Assembly (NCBI GenBank): GCA_035325905.1
Contig: DAOKYY010000002.1
Location: 62,001-126,000 of the forward strand
Direction: 5' to 3'
DNA: 64,000 bases
Source of the DNA: DYGX01 sp035325905
GTDB taxonomy: Bacteria; Chloroflexota; Anaerolineae; Aggregatilineales; Aggregatilineaceae
A program made the translations under genes and the position numbers. Positions 45,142 through 54,378 of the stretch are shown in pieces. The notes under the pieces are model-generated. The model had not been told where the DNA came from and did no database searches. It saw nothing but the letters and a program-made list of their open reading frames with translations. Each line of letters starts with the position of its first letter. Within the stretch, counting starts at the first letter, position 1.

Positions 45142-46453
45142 CACAACCACCTCCACCGCGCGGGCGCAGTCCGGCGAGGCGCGCGACGCCGCCCGCACCG
45201 CGACCCCTGGCCGCCAGCCGATCGTGATCCGGCCCTTCCGCATCTTCGTCTACGTGCTGCTGACGGTCGGCGCGCTGATCTTCGTGCTGCCTTTTTTCTG
45301 GATGGTCAGCACGTCGCTGCAAAGCGTGGGCGACATCACGCGCGGGCGCGCGTTTCCGACCAGCAACATCCTGAGCGTGACCGAAGTGACCGAGACCGAG
45401 CTGAACCGTACCTTGCAGGATTTGCTTGACTCGGGCGAGTTTCCGAGCTACTTGAAGGGCGTGCGCGGCCAGATCGAGAGCAGCAACCGGCAGCGCCAGC
45501 TGACGGTCGACCAATACCTGCGCACCCAGCGGTACGGCTACGCCGAGCTGCGGATCAGGAATGAGATCCCCGGCCTGAAGAACCTCTGGCCGTTTGACAA
45601 GCGGTATGTCGTGGTCGGCGGGCTGGCGCATTACATCGAGGCGTGGGACGAGTCGAATTTTTCGGAATACTTCTTCAACAGCGTGCAGATCGCCGCGCTG
45701 ACGATCATCGGGCAGACGGTGACTTCGGTGCTGGCGGCCTACGCCTTCGCGCGGATCGAGTTTCCGGGGCGGAATCTGCTGTTCAGCCTGTTCCTCGCCA
45801 CCATTTTCATCCCAACGATGGTCGTCCTGATCCCGAATCGCAAGACCGTCACCGAGTTCCACAACTTCTTCGTGGAGGATTTTCCGGCCAAGCAGGATGC
45901 CTGGGGCCTGACTGGCGCCCGGCGCGCAGTCGCGGAGCCGCTGTACGACGTGGTAGACGCGCTGGGCCTGGAGAACTTCCTCGGCCTCGGCGACGCGCTG
46001 ACGGTCGACGGCCCGATTGTCTGGCCGTGGATGGACAACTGGCCCGCGCTGGTCGTGCCGTTTCTCGCCAGCACGTTCAGTATCTTCCTGCTGCGCCAGT
46101 TCTTCATGCAGATTCCCGAAGACCTATGGGACGCGGCCCGGATCGACGGGGCCGGGCACCTGCGCTACCTGTTCCTGATCGTCCTGCCGATCTCGCGCGC
46201 GGCGCTGGTCACGACGATTCTGTTCACCTTCATCGGGACGTGGAACGCGCTCGAATGGCCGATCCTGGTGACATTCACCGACAAATGGCGGCCCATTTCT
46301 TACGGCCTGTACGCTTTCAAGACCGAGGCCGGGTCTGACCTGAACCTGCTGATGGCCGGGTCGGTGATTACCCTCGTGCCGGTGCTGGTTCTGTACCTAT
46401 TCGCGCAGCGCCAATTCACCGAAGGGATCGCGACCACCGGCCTGAAGGGCTGA
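45134..46453 (+). CDS. Enlarged MalG-type ABC sugar permease
   Basis: A 439-residue permease (norm about 280). Helix 1 is at about 36-57 (VLLTVGALIFVLPFFWMVSTS). An external insert of about 100 residues follows (about 60-165), then the conserved core starting SEYFFNSVQIAAL. A second insert of about 60 residues lies between core helices after TMVVLIPNRK. The coupling loop is DLWDAARIDGAGHLRYL. Overlap with the MalF-type gene and matching enlargement of both partners suggest an extended extracytoplasmic assembly. A weak hairpin at 46480-46494 follows the gene. Confidence 0.85.
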   Translation: MASTTTSTARAQSGEARDAARTATPGRQPIVIRPFRIFVYVLLTVGALIFVLPFFWMVSTSLQSVGDITRGRAFPTSNILSVTEVTETELNRTLQDLLDSGEFPSYLKGVRGQIESSNRQRQLTVDQYLRTQRYGYAELRIRNEIPGLKNLWPFDKRYVVVGGLAHYIEAWDESNFSEYFFNSVQIAALTIIGQTVTSVLAAYAFARIEFPGRNLLFSLFLATIFIPTMVVLIPNRKTVTEFHNFFVEDFPAKQDAWGLTGARRAVAEPLYDVVDALGLENFLGLGDALTVDGPIVWPWMDNWPALVVPFLASTFSIFLLRQFFMQIPEDLWDAARIDGAGHLRYLFLIVLPISRAALVTTILFTFIGTWNALEWPILVTFTDKWRPISYGLYAFKTEAGSDLNLLMAGSVITLVPVLVLYLFAQRQFTEGIATTGLKG

Positions 46454-46479
46454 CTCCCAATCGCGTGTCTTCGGACTCC

Positions 46480-46497
46480 AGAGGCGGCCCCTCTTTT
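46480..46497 (+). terminator. Weak terminator after the permease pair
   Basis: A 5-bp stem (46480-46484 with 46490-46494) followed by TTTG. Short, but in the expected place at the end of the permease operon. Confidence 0.3.
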
Positions 46498-46595
46498 GCG
46501 CGCGACAGCAGCAGCTTCTAGCACAACCGCCGGCTGGTCAGTACAATCGCGGCCTGCACGGTTGGCGATGGTTGGGTGAGTTGTCCCACGCGATC

Positions 46596-48209
46596 ATGAG
46601 ACGATTGTTTCTAGCGGAAGCTCGCGTCTTCGCACTTCTGTTTCTCACGCTGTCTTTTCTGGCTGCCCCCCTGGTTTCCGGTGCGCCCGCGCGCGCGATA
46701 CGGCCCTCGCAAGCCGTGCTCGCTCCGTGCGGCGTAGTCGATGCCTTCGCGTTTCCCTTCCCGGAGATCGACGTATCGCGCAGCGATTTTGGCATCTACC
46801 GCCCGCGCTGGGGCGGGCTGCATACCGGGCTGGATGTCGCGTTCTGGCGGCACGGCGAGCCGGTGATGGCGGCGGCGCGCGGGCGCGTGACCTACAGCGA
46901 CATCGAAGGGTGGGATACCGAGAAGGGCGTCGTCGTCCTTCAGCACACCTTCCCGGACGGCACGCTGATCAACACGCTTTACGGGCACATGGAGGAACTC
47001 AACGGCTACCGTTTTCCGCCGATGGATTCGTGCGTCGAGCTGGGCGATGTCGTCGGAGCGGTAGGCGACCCCTCGCTCAGCGCGCCGCACCTGCATTTCG
47101 AAGTGCGGACGCGCTATCGCCACGAGGGCGGGCCGGGCTACACCGCGACCAACCCGCTTGAACTCGGCTGGCTGCACCCAATCGACTTCACCTATCTGGC
47201 GCGCCTGTGGGTGCATCCCGCCTACCGGGGTCATGTGTCGCTGACTGAGCGCCCCAGCGTGCCGCCGGTGCTGCTGCCATCCGGCCAGTACGTCGTGGCG
47301 CACAGCCGCTACCTCGAAGGCATCAGCGTGAGCGGCGCGTCGCTGTGGCGTTTCGACACCGTCGGCAGCGTCATCGACTTGTTCGCGCTGCCGGATGGAC
47401 GGGCGCTGGCGCTTACGTCCGAGAACCAGGCGTTGATCGTCAATAATGGCGCGGTCAGCGGCCTGTGGTCGCTGGCGGGGCGCGTCGCCTCTGGCGCGCT
47501 GCTGAGCGACGACCGCCTGGTAGTCGTGCTCGATCGCGACACGGTGGCGGCCTACGCGCTGGACGGCGCGCCACTGTGGAGCGTTGGCCCGCTGCCGGGG
47601 CGGCTGGTCCAGTGGGCGCAGAGCGGGGACCGGTTCGCCTTCACCGGCGCGGACGGCGAGCTGCGGATCATCGACCGCGAGGGGCGGGTGCTGCTCGACA
47701 CGCGCCTGGCTCCCGCGCCGCTCGTGTTCGGCGGCCTGGGCGGTTCATTTGTTGTCTTACAGGGCGAGACGCTGCTGGCGCTCGATTCCGCGCTGGCGCT
47801 CGCGCCGGTGGTCAGCCTGCCGCGCGCGGTAACGGCCGGGGCGCACGCGGTCACGGCGGCGGATGGCGCCGTCTACCTGTATCCGGGAGAAGGGCGCTCG
47901 CTCTATGCGGTGGACCCGTCGGGCGACTTGCGCTGGATCGGCTTTCTACCGGGCGAGGAGCTGCGCGCGCCCCGGCTTGGCGTGGGCGGCGGCGCGCTGG
48001 TCCACGTGCTGACGGCGGGCGGGCACCTGCTGAGCTTTGACGCGCGCGATGGGCGCTTGCTGGCGGAGTTTTCGCTGTATCCCGGCGGGCGCGATGGCGG
48101 CGGCGCGTCCGCGCGCTGGTTGCATGTCCAACCGGACGAGACGGTGCGCTTCGGCGCCGGATTTCTGACTATCGCGGAGCTAGATGGCCGCGCGCTGCTC
48201 GGCGGCTAG
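46596..48209 (+). CDS. M23 metallopeptidase fused to a propeller-like domain
   Basis: A 537-residue secreted protein. A signal peptide (about 1-36) is followed by an M23/LytM domain with the zinc ligands HTGLD (about residue 80) and HLHFEV (about 168), which together with an upstream position would cleave peptide cross-links in the cell wall. The C-terminal 300 residues consist of short beta-strand repeats rich in Gly, Asp and Leu (SLWRF, ALWSV, LRWIG type), resembling a PQQ/WD-like propeller that could bind a wall component or protein. The ATG at 46596 gives the cleanest signal peptide; a TTG 8 codons earlier is possible. Its stop is 4 bases from the convergent Nif3 gene. Confidence 0.8.
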   Translation: MRRLFLAEARVFALLFLTLSFLAAPLVSGAPARAIRPSQAVLAPCGVVDAFAFPFPEIDVSRSDFGIYRPRWGGLHTGLDVAFWRHGEPVMAAARGRVTYSDIEGWDTEKGVVVLQHTFPDGTLINTLYGHMEELNGYRFPPMDSCVELGDVVGAVGDPSLSAPHLHFEVRTRYRHEGGPGYTATNPLELGWLHPIDFTYLARLWVHPAYRGHVSLTERPSVPPVLLPSGQYVVAHSRYLEGISVSGASLWRFDTVGSVIDLFALPDGRALALTSENQALIVNNGAVSGLWSLAGRVASGALLSDDRLVVVLDRDTVAAYALDGAPLWSVGPLPGRLVQWAQSGDRFAFTGADGELRIIDREGRVLLDTRLAPAPLVFGGLGGSFVVLQGETLLALDSALALAPVVSLPRAVTAGAHAVTAADGAVYLYPGEGRSLYAVDPSGDLRWIGFLPGEELRAPRLGVGGGALVHVLTAGGHLLSFDARDGRLLAEFSLYPGGRDGGGASARWLHVQPDETVRFGAGFLTIAELDGRALLGG

Positions 48210-48213
48210 CTGG

Positions 48214-49113
48214 CTAGCGCCACGGGTCCGGCTGCTTGACGAAGCGCGCTTCGATGCCCATGTTGCGGAACCACCCCGGCAAGTGGTCGCGCATCACGAC
48301 CATCTCGCTGGCGTAGTGCGAGGTGCCGAGCAGGTTCATCGGCAACGTCGGCACGAGCGCGCGCATCCGCTCGCGGTGCGCGGCGGCGTAGGGATAGTCA
48401 CCGGTCAGCCACCAGTGCCCGGTCACGTAGGTATCGCAGCCCAGGTCGCGGACGCGCAGCAGTTGCTCCGGCTCGCAGCCGCCCGGGATCAGCGCGACGT
48501 GTTCCACCGGTTGCCCATTGAAGCGCACCTGCTGATAGCGCAGGTAGGGCAGGTCAGTGATCTCGGCCAGCAGTTGCCCAAACGGCCCGAAGCCGGTATC
48601 CGTCACGCGGCCATGCGCGCCTTCCGGGATGCCGCCGGCGTTGTTAAAGACCTCGACTTCGCGCAGCTTGAGCGCTTTGGCGAGGGCCAGCACCGTGCTC
48701 GTCTCGCGGTGGCAATCGAGTGGCTGGTGGCAGACGTAGAAGCTGACGTTGTGCTCGCGCAGGTCCTCGAATTGCGCCTCGGTCATGCCGGTGAAGCCCG
48801 CGCCGTTTTCCTCGAAGTCGAGCGGGTGGTGCGCGAAGATTAGCGCGCCGAGCGACTCGCGCTCCAGCTCCAGCGCCAGGATCGTGTCCAGGACGGCCTG
48901 GCCGGGGAACACGACCAGGTAGACGCGATCGACGTCGAGCGCGTGGTCAAGCATCAGCCCGTTCCACGAGCCTTCCATGAACTCCTGCGTGGCGTAGCGG
49001 CCATAAGCCGGGAGATCGCTGGGCGGGATTTTGGCGCGCCACTGCTCGCGTTCGTCGAAGCCCTTGACCTCGAAGTATTCGTCGAGCCTGCGGACCAGTT
49101 CAGCCTGGTTCAT
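48214..49113 (-). CDS. Nif3/DUF34-family metal-binding protein
   Basis: A 299-residue protein. Conserved metal-ligand motifs of the Nif3 family are visible: ALIFAHHPLDF (about 90-100), FYVCHQPLDCH (about 123-133), and a C-terminal YPYAAAHRERM. The family forms a dinuclear metal centre; GTP cyclohydrolase type 2 and metal-chaperone activities have been proposed, so function here is open. It is the third gene after enoyl-CoA hydratase and the small protein gene, with a 4-base ATGA overlap. Confidence 0.8.
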   Translation of the reverse strand: MNQAELVRRLDEYFEVKGFDEREQWRAKIPPSDLPAYGRYATQEFMEGSWNGLMLDHALDVDRVYLVVFPGQAVLDTILALELERESLGALIFAHHPLDFEENGAGFTGMTEAQFEDLREHNVSFYVCHQPLDCHRETSTVLALAKALKLREVEVFNNAGGIPEGAHGRVTDTGFGPFGQLLAEITDLPYLRYQQVRFNGQPVEHVALIPGGCEPEQLLRVRDLGCDTYVTGHWWLTGDYPYAAAHRERMRALVPTLPMNLLGTSHYASEMVVMRDHLPGWFRNMGIEARFVKQPDPWR

Positions 49114-49751
49114 ACCGTTCCCCCCTGCTGCGCGTAGAACTGCGCTTCTTCGGTCACAAGGTCGAGCACTGCGGAGATGGTTGGCTCCGGCGGCTCAGTC
49201 GCTTCGAGCGCGATCGTGCGCGTGCCCGCGATTGTCCACTCCGGCCAGCGGATGTCAACGCGGCGCAGGTGGCCGGCCGGGACATCGCCGAGGACGATTG
49301 TACCCGCTTCTTCGGCGGCGGGCAGAGCGGCGTCGCGCGTGATGCGGAAGGCGGGCGTATCCGGCGGCGGCGTGGCGTGCCCGGCGGCGAAGGCGAAAAG
49401 CTGCTCGCGCCGCGCCAGCTCAGAGGTGCGGTGCCACAGAAAGAGCGGCATGACGACACGATCGCGCAGGCGGCGAAACGCGCCCGGCGGAATGGGCGTG
49501 TCCTCGCCGCCGATGAACGCCGCGTCGTAGCCAATCGCGTCCAGCAACAGAAACGGCGCGCGCCCTTGCGTCACGCGGCATAGCCAGGACTCAGGCGTGC
49601 AGGTATCGCCCAGGTCGAGCAGCAGCGTCAAGCCGGTCGCCGCCCGCCGCTCGCGCAGGATCAGCGTGGCGAGCCGGGGCAGCGTCTCGACGGCCCCGCG
49701 CAGATTCGCGGTCGCCAGCACGGTGACTGTTGTGAAGGGGCGGGCGCTCAC
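49110..49751 (-). CDS. Small metallophosphatase-like protein
   Basis: A 213-residue protein. The N-terminal VTVLATANLRGAVE followed by TLLLDLGDTCTPESW recalls the first metal-binding motifs of 5'-nucleotidase/calcineurin phosphoesterases (normally TNDxHG and xxDAGD), but the ligands are incompletely conserved and the protein is short. Function is uncertain. The GTG at 49751 is chosen: it lies 14 bases after the enoyl-CoA hydratase stop. The gene overlaps Nif3 by 4 bases. A much longer open frame upstream runs through the hydratase gene and is rejected. Confidence 0.5.
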   Translation of the reverse strand: MSARPFTTVTVLATANLRGAVETLPRLATLILRERRAATGLTLLLDLGDTCTPESWLCRVTQGRAPFLLLDAIGYDAAFIGGEDTPIPPGAFRRLRDRVVMPLFLWHRTSELARREQLFAFAAGHATPPPDTPAFRITRDAALPAAEEAGTIVLGDVPAGHLRRVDIRWPEWTIAGTRTIALEATEPPEPTISAVLDLVTEEAQFYAQQGGTV

Positions 49752-49765
49752 CGGCGCGCAATCCC

Positions 49766-50551
49766 TCAGCGCCCGGTCCAGGCGGGCGGGCGTTTGCCGA
49801 GGAAAGCAGCCATGCCCTCTTTCTGGTCCTCGGTCGAGAACAGCGCGTAGAAGTGATTGCGCTCGTAGGCCAGACCCGCCGCGAGCGAGGTCTCGAACGC
49901 CATGTTGACGGCGTCTTTGGCGGCGCGCACGGCGACCGGCGCGCGGGCAGCGACCGACGTTGCAAGGTCGATCGCTGCTTGCAGGTATGACTCGACCGGC
50001 GCGACCCGGTTGACCAGCCCGAACTGCGCGGCCTCGGCGGCGCTCAGGCGGCGGTCGTTCAGCACCATCTCCATCGTGAGCGCCTTGCCCAGCGCGCGCG
50101 CCAGACGCTGCGTCCCGCCCGCGCCGGGGATCACGCCCAGGTTGATCTCCGGCTGGCCGAAGACCGCCGTCTCGGAGGCGACGATCATGTCGCAGGCCAG
50201 CGCCAGCTCGCACCCGCCGCCGAGCGCGTAACCGCTGACCGCCGCGATGACGGGCTTCTTGATCTCGCGCAGTCGCTCCCAACGGTGAATGAAGCCCATT
50301 TGCGCCAGCTCGACCGGCGTCGCTTCGGCCATCTCGGCGATGTCCGCCCCGGCGGCGAAGGCTTTGTCGCTGCCCGTCAGCACCAGGCAGCCGATCCCCT
50401 CGTCGCCGTCGAGCGAGGCCAGCGCGTCCATCAGCTCGCGCATCAGCGGGCCATTCAAGGCGTTGTAGGCGCGCGGGCGGTTGAGCCGCACAAGGCCCAC
50501 CCGCGCCGCCGGGAACTCGACCAGGATATTTTCATACGCGGTGGGTTGCAT
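49766..50551 (-). CDS. Enoyl-CoA hydratase/isomerase (crotonase family)
   Basis: A 261-residue crotonase. The oxyanion-hole motifs are KAFAAGADIAEM and SGYALGGGCELALACD, and the catalytic Glu candidates lie in GGCEL and QPEINLGVIPGAGGTQRL; both are present, as in true hydratases. It hydrates trans-2-enoyl-CoA in fatty-acid or amino-acid breakdown. GGAGGAAGG lies just before the ATG. No other beta-oxidation genes are adjacent; the next upstream gene is an SDR oxidoreductase, which could act in the same pathway (inference). Confidence 0.92.
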   Translation of the reverse strand: MQPTAYENILVEFPAARVGLVRLNRPRAYNALNGPLMRELMDALASLDGDEGIGCLVLTGSDKAFAAGADIAEMAEATPVELAQMGFIHRWERLREIKKPVIAAVSGYALGGGCELALACDMIVASETAVFGQPEINLGVIPGAGGTQRLARALGKALTMEMVLNDRRLSAAEAAQFGLVNRVAPVESYLQAAIDLATSVAARAPVAVRAAKDAVNMAFETSLAAGLAYERNHFYALFSTEDQKEGMAAFLGKRPPAWTGR

Positions 50552-50774
50552 CGTTCCTTCCTCCGTGTCGCGTCAGAAGGGGCAGGGCGCCCAAATGCAA
50601 TCTGCTCGTCGGCGGCCGGCGCAGCGCGGACGGGTGATCGGCAAAGAATGGATAACCAGGATCGCCGGGGGCCAGGCCGTAACACTATTCGCCGGACGCC
50701 GCGCGCTGTCTGCGCCCGGCGATGCGACGCACATCCGGTATTGTACTTAACCTGGCGCGAGGATTCAACCAGCC

Positions 50775-51512
50775 TCAGGTCATGGCCTCGCCGCCATCCA
50801 CGACGAGCGCCTGGCCGGTAATGAACGACGCCGCATCGGAGCAGAGGAACAGCGCCACCGCCGCGACCTCCTCCGGCGCGCCCAGCCGCCGCTGCGCCAC
50901 CCGCTCCAGCGTCTCCGGCTCGGACTCGCCCGCGATATTGCCAGAACAGATCGCGTTGACCCGCACCCCGCGCGGGGCAAGATCGCGCGCCGCCTCGCGC
51001 GTCAGCCCGATCAGGCCCGCTTTGCTGGCGGCGTAGACGGCGCTGTCTGGCTTGGGGAGCGCGTATCCGGCCGTGCTGGCGAGGTTGATGATCACGCCGC
51101 CGCCTTCGTCGGCCATTACGCGCGCGCCGAGCTGCGTGCAGAAGAATGCAGCGGTCAGGTTGATTTCCAGCACGCGCCGCCAATCGTACTCGTCGAGGGT
51201 CAGGAATGGCGCGCGCCGCTCTGCCCCGGCCCCGTTGACGAGGATGTGCAGCCCTCCGTACACGTCGCGCAACTTTTCGATCGTGGCCGCCGCCTGGAAC
51301 CGGTTGGACACGTCCGCGACCCACGCGAACGCTTGCCCGCCTGCTGCTTCAATCGCCTCGACAACCGTGTCGGCGCGATCCGGGTTCAGATCGTTGGCGC
51401 AGACCGCCGCCCCCGCCCGCGCCAGCGCGATCGCCGTCGCCCGCGCGATCCCTTCTCCGGCGCCAGTCACCAGGGCCACCTTGCCGCTCAAGTCCACCGA
51501 GAATGTGCTCAT
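50775..51512 (-). CDS. Short-chain dehydrogenase/reductase
   Basis: A 245-residue classical SDR. The NAD(P)-binding TGAGEGIA motif (about 16-23), NGAG (about 92), catalytic Asn in EINLTAA, Ser in NLASTAG, and YAASK (Tyr-Lys) are all present, and the C-terminus ends VVDGGEAMT. Substrate unknown. The ATG at 51512 has AGGGGG upstream. It lies between the fbaB terminator and the enoyl-CoA hydratase gene (223-base gap with no gene). Confidence 0.9.
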   Translation of the reverse strand: MSTFSVDLSGKVALVTGAGEGIARATAIALARAGAAVCANDLNPDRADTVVEAIEAAGGQAFAWVADVSNRFQAAATIEKLRDVYGGLHILVNGAGAERRAPFLTLDEYDWRRVLEINLTAAFFCTQLGARVMADEGGGVIINLASTAGYALPKPDSAVYAASKAGLIGLTREAARDLAPRGVRVNAICSGNIAGESEPETLERVAQRRLGAPEEVAAVALFLCSDAASFITGQALVVDGGEAMT

Positions 51513-51534
51513 CACGCCCCCTGATACTGCGCTC

Positions 51535-51569
51535 AAAAAACAGGGGCAGCGCTCGCAAGGCTGCCCCTG
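51535..51569 (-). terminator. Rho-independent terminator of fbaB
   Basis: A perfect 10-bp stem (51541-51550 with 51560-51569), 9-base loop and, on the minus strand, TTTTTT (51540-51535). It lies 25 bases after the fbaB stop. Confidence 0.92.
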
Positions 51570-51593
51570 GCCGGTCATCGTTCTGGCGCGAGG

Positions 51594-52658
<1,065 letters not shown>

Positions 52659-52803
52659 TGCTTGGCTCTCTTTCATCACTGACGGCGCGGCAAATCGGAC
52701 GGTGCGCCCGTATAATTGCGCGCGGACACCGGAATCGACAAGGGTCGTTCGTCATGCGCAGCGGGGCAGAAAAACACCTGACGTACGACTGTGGAGCAAC
52801 CAT

Positions 52804-53319
52804 GTGAATAATAACACGCCAGGCGGAAGCCGCAACAGATCATGGGCTGGCGTCGCCCGCGCCGACCGGACGCTGAGCGCCGCCGCATTGCCTGCCGCGC
52901 CGGGCACGTACTGCCTCTGGCTCCAGCTGGAAACGCCGCTCCGTATCCCGGTTGGCCGGATCGGTGAGCTGAGCCTGCCGCCCGGCCTGTACGCCTATGC
53001 CGGCAGCGCGCTCGGCCCTGGTGGCCTGCAGGCGCGAGCCGGGCGGCACCTGCGTGCGGAGAAGCCCCTCCGCTGGCATATCGACTGGCTGACCGTGCGC
53101 ATTCCGGTTGCCGCGATCTGGTATCGGACCGGGCGCGAACGGCTGGAGTGCGCGTGGGCGCAGGCGATCTTGCAGGCGCCCGGCGCGTCGATCCCGCTGC
53201 GCGGCTTCGGCGCGTCGGATTGCGCCTGCCCGGCGCACCTGTTCGCGGTGCCGAGCGCCGCGCTCGATGGGCTGTGGGCGGCGCTGTCACCGGATGGCGC
53301 GCTCTCTACGCCCGATTAA
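52804..53319 (+). CDS. DUF123 (GIY-YIG-related) protein
   Basis: A 171-residue protein. The central domain (about 28-150) carries GTYCLWLQL, then LPPGLYAYAGSALG, GGLQARAGRHLR, RWHIDWL and ASDCACPAHLF, the typical DUF123 series, related to GIY-YIG endonuclease folds (the G-YAYAGSA element corresponds to GIY...YIG). Biochemical role unknown. The GTG at 52804 has GGAG 7 bases upstream; an earlier in-frame start would overlap fbaB on the other strand. It ends 9 bases before the convergent asd gene. Confidence 0.75.
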   Translation: MNNNTPGGSRNRSWAGVARADRTLSAAALPAAPGTYCLWLQLETPLRIPVGRIGELSLPPGLYAYAGSALGPGGLQARAGRHLRAEKPLRWHIDWLTVRIPVAAIWYRTGRERLECAWAQAILQAPGASIPLRGFGASDCACPAHLFAVPSAALDGLWAALSPDGALSTPD

Positions 53320-53328
53320 CGCCGCGAT

Positions 53329-54378
53329 CTACAGATAACTGCTCGCTGCCAGCAACTCGGCGTTGAGAATCGAGCAGCCTGCCGCGCCGCGCACGGTGTT
53401 GTGCGCCATAGCGACGAACTTCCACCCGCCCATGACCGGGCAGGGCCGCAGCCGCCCGATAACCGTCGCCATGCCGCCCCCCGCATCCCGATCGCGGCGT
53501 GGCTGCGGGCGGTCCGGCTCGTCGCGCACGACCAGCGGACGATCGGGCGCGCTCGGCAGATCGGGCACCGGGTTCGGCCCGCGAAAATCCGCCCAGGCCG
53601 CACGTAGCTCCGCCTCCGCTACCGGCTCCGCAAAGCGGACGCTGACGCTGACCAGGTGCCCGTCGATCACCGGGACGCGCGTGCACGTCGCACTCACCAC
53701 GCAGTCCAGCAGGTCGATTGCGTCTCCGCCCACCGCGCCAAGCATCTTGCGCGGCTCCAGCTCCAGCTTGGATTCCTCGCCGCCGATATAGGGAATTACG
53801 TTGTCGGTGATGTCCAGCGCCGGGACGCCCGGATAGCCCGCGCCGCTGATCGCTTGCAGGCTGACCACCTGGACCGCTTCGATCCCGAAGCGGCGCAGCG
53901 GCGCGAGCGCCATCGCCACCGGCGCGGCAGTGCAGTTGGAGTTGGTCGCCAGCCCGCCGCTCCAGCCGTAGATGCGGCGCTGCGCGTCGATCAGCCTCAC
54001 GTGATCGGCGTTAACCTCCGGCAGCAGAATCGGCACATGCTCATGCATCCGGTAGGCGCTGGCGTTCGAGCAGAGGGTGTGCCCCGCCTCCGCCAGCCGC
54101 CACTCGACCTCCTGCGCGATGTCGCCGGGCAGGGCCGAGAAGACGAGCGGCGACTGAAGGGCGCTGTCGAGCGGCAGCACCGTGATGCCCGCCACGTCTT
54201 CCGGCGCGTTGCCGGACAGTATCCAGCGCGCGGCGTCTCCGTAGCGCCGCCCCGCGCTGCGGTCGCTGGCGACCAGCTCGCGGACGCGAAACCAGGGGTG
54301 CCCTTCAAGCAGTTGGATGAAACGCTGGCCGACCGCGCCGGTCGCGCCCAGGATCGCTACATCGATGGGTGGATTCAT
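53329..54378 (-). CDS. asd: Aspartate-semialdehyde dehydrogenase
   Basis: A 349-residue enzyme that reduces aspartyl phosphate to aspartate semialdehyde for Lys, Met, Thr and diaminopimelate. The NADP-binding GATGAVGQ is at 11-18, catalytic Cys149 is in TNSNCTA, and SLQAISGAGYPG and the C-terminal AHNTVRGAAGC are intact. The TNSNC context and length fit the archaeal/fungal-type branch rather than the short bacterial type. Its ATG overlaps the aspartokinase stop by 4 bases, placing the two consecutive pathway steps in one operon. Confidence 0.93.
   Translation of the reverse strand: MNPPIDVAILGATGAVGQRFIQLLEGHPWFRVRELVASDRSAGRRYGDAARWILSGNAPEDVAGITVLPLDSALQSPLVFSALPGDIAQEVEWRLAEAGHTLCSNASAYRMHEHVPILLPEVNADHVRLIDAQRRIYGWSGGLATNSNCTAAPVAMALAPLRRFGIEAVQVVSLQAISGAGYPGVPALDITDNVIPYIGGEESKLELEPRKMLGAVGGDAIDLLDCVVSATCTRVPVIDGHLVSVSVRFAEPVAEAELRAAWADFRGPNPVPDLPSAPDRPLVVRDEPDRPQPRRDRDAGGGMATVIGRLRPCPVMGGWKFVAMAHNTVRGAAGCSILNAELLAASSYL

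Noticed and set aside
49752..50282. Extension of the small metallophosphatase-like frame upstream
   Set aside because: It overlaps the enoyl-CoA hydratase gene in another frame; the hydratase is clearly real.
50552..50774. Possible small gene between the SDR and enoyl-CoA hydratase genes
   Set aside because: No start with a ribosome site and no protein-like frame; I see nothing in this gap.
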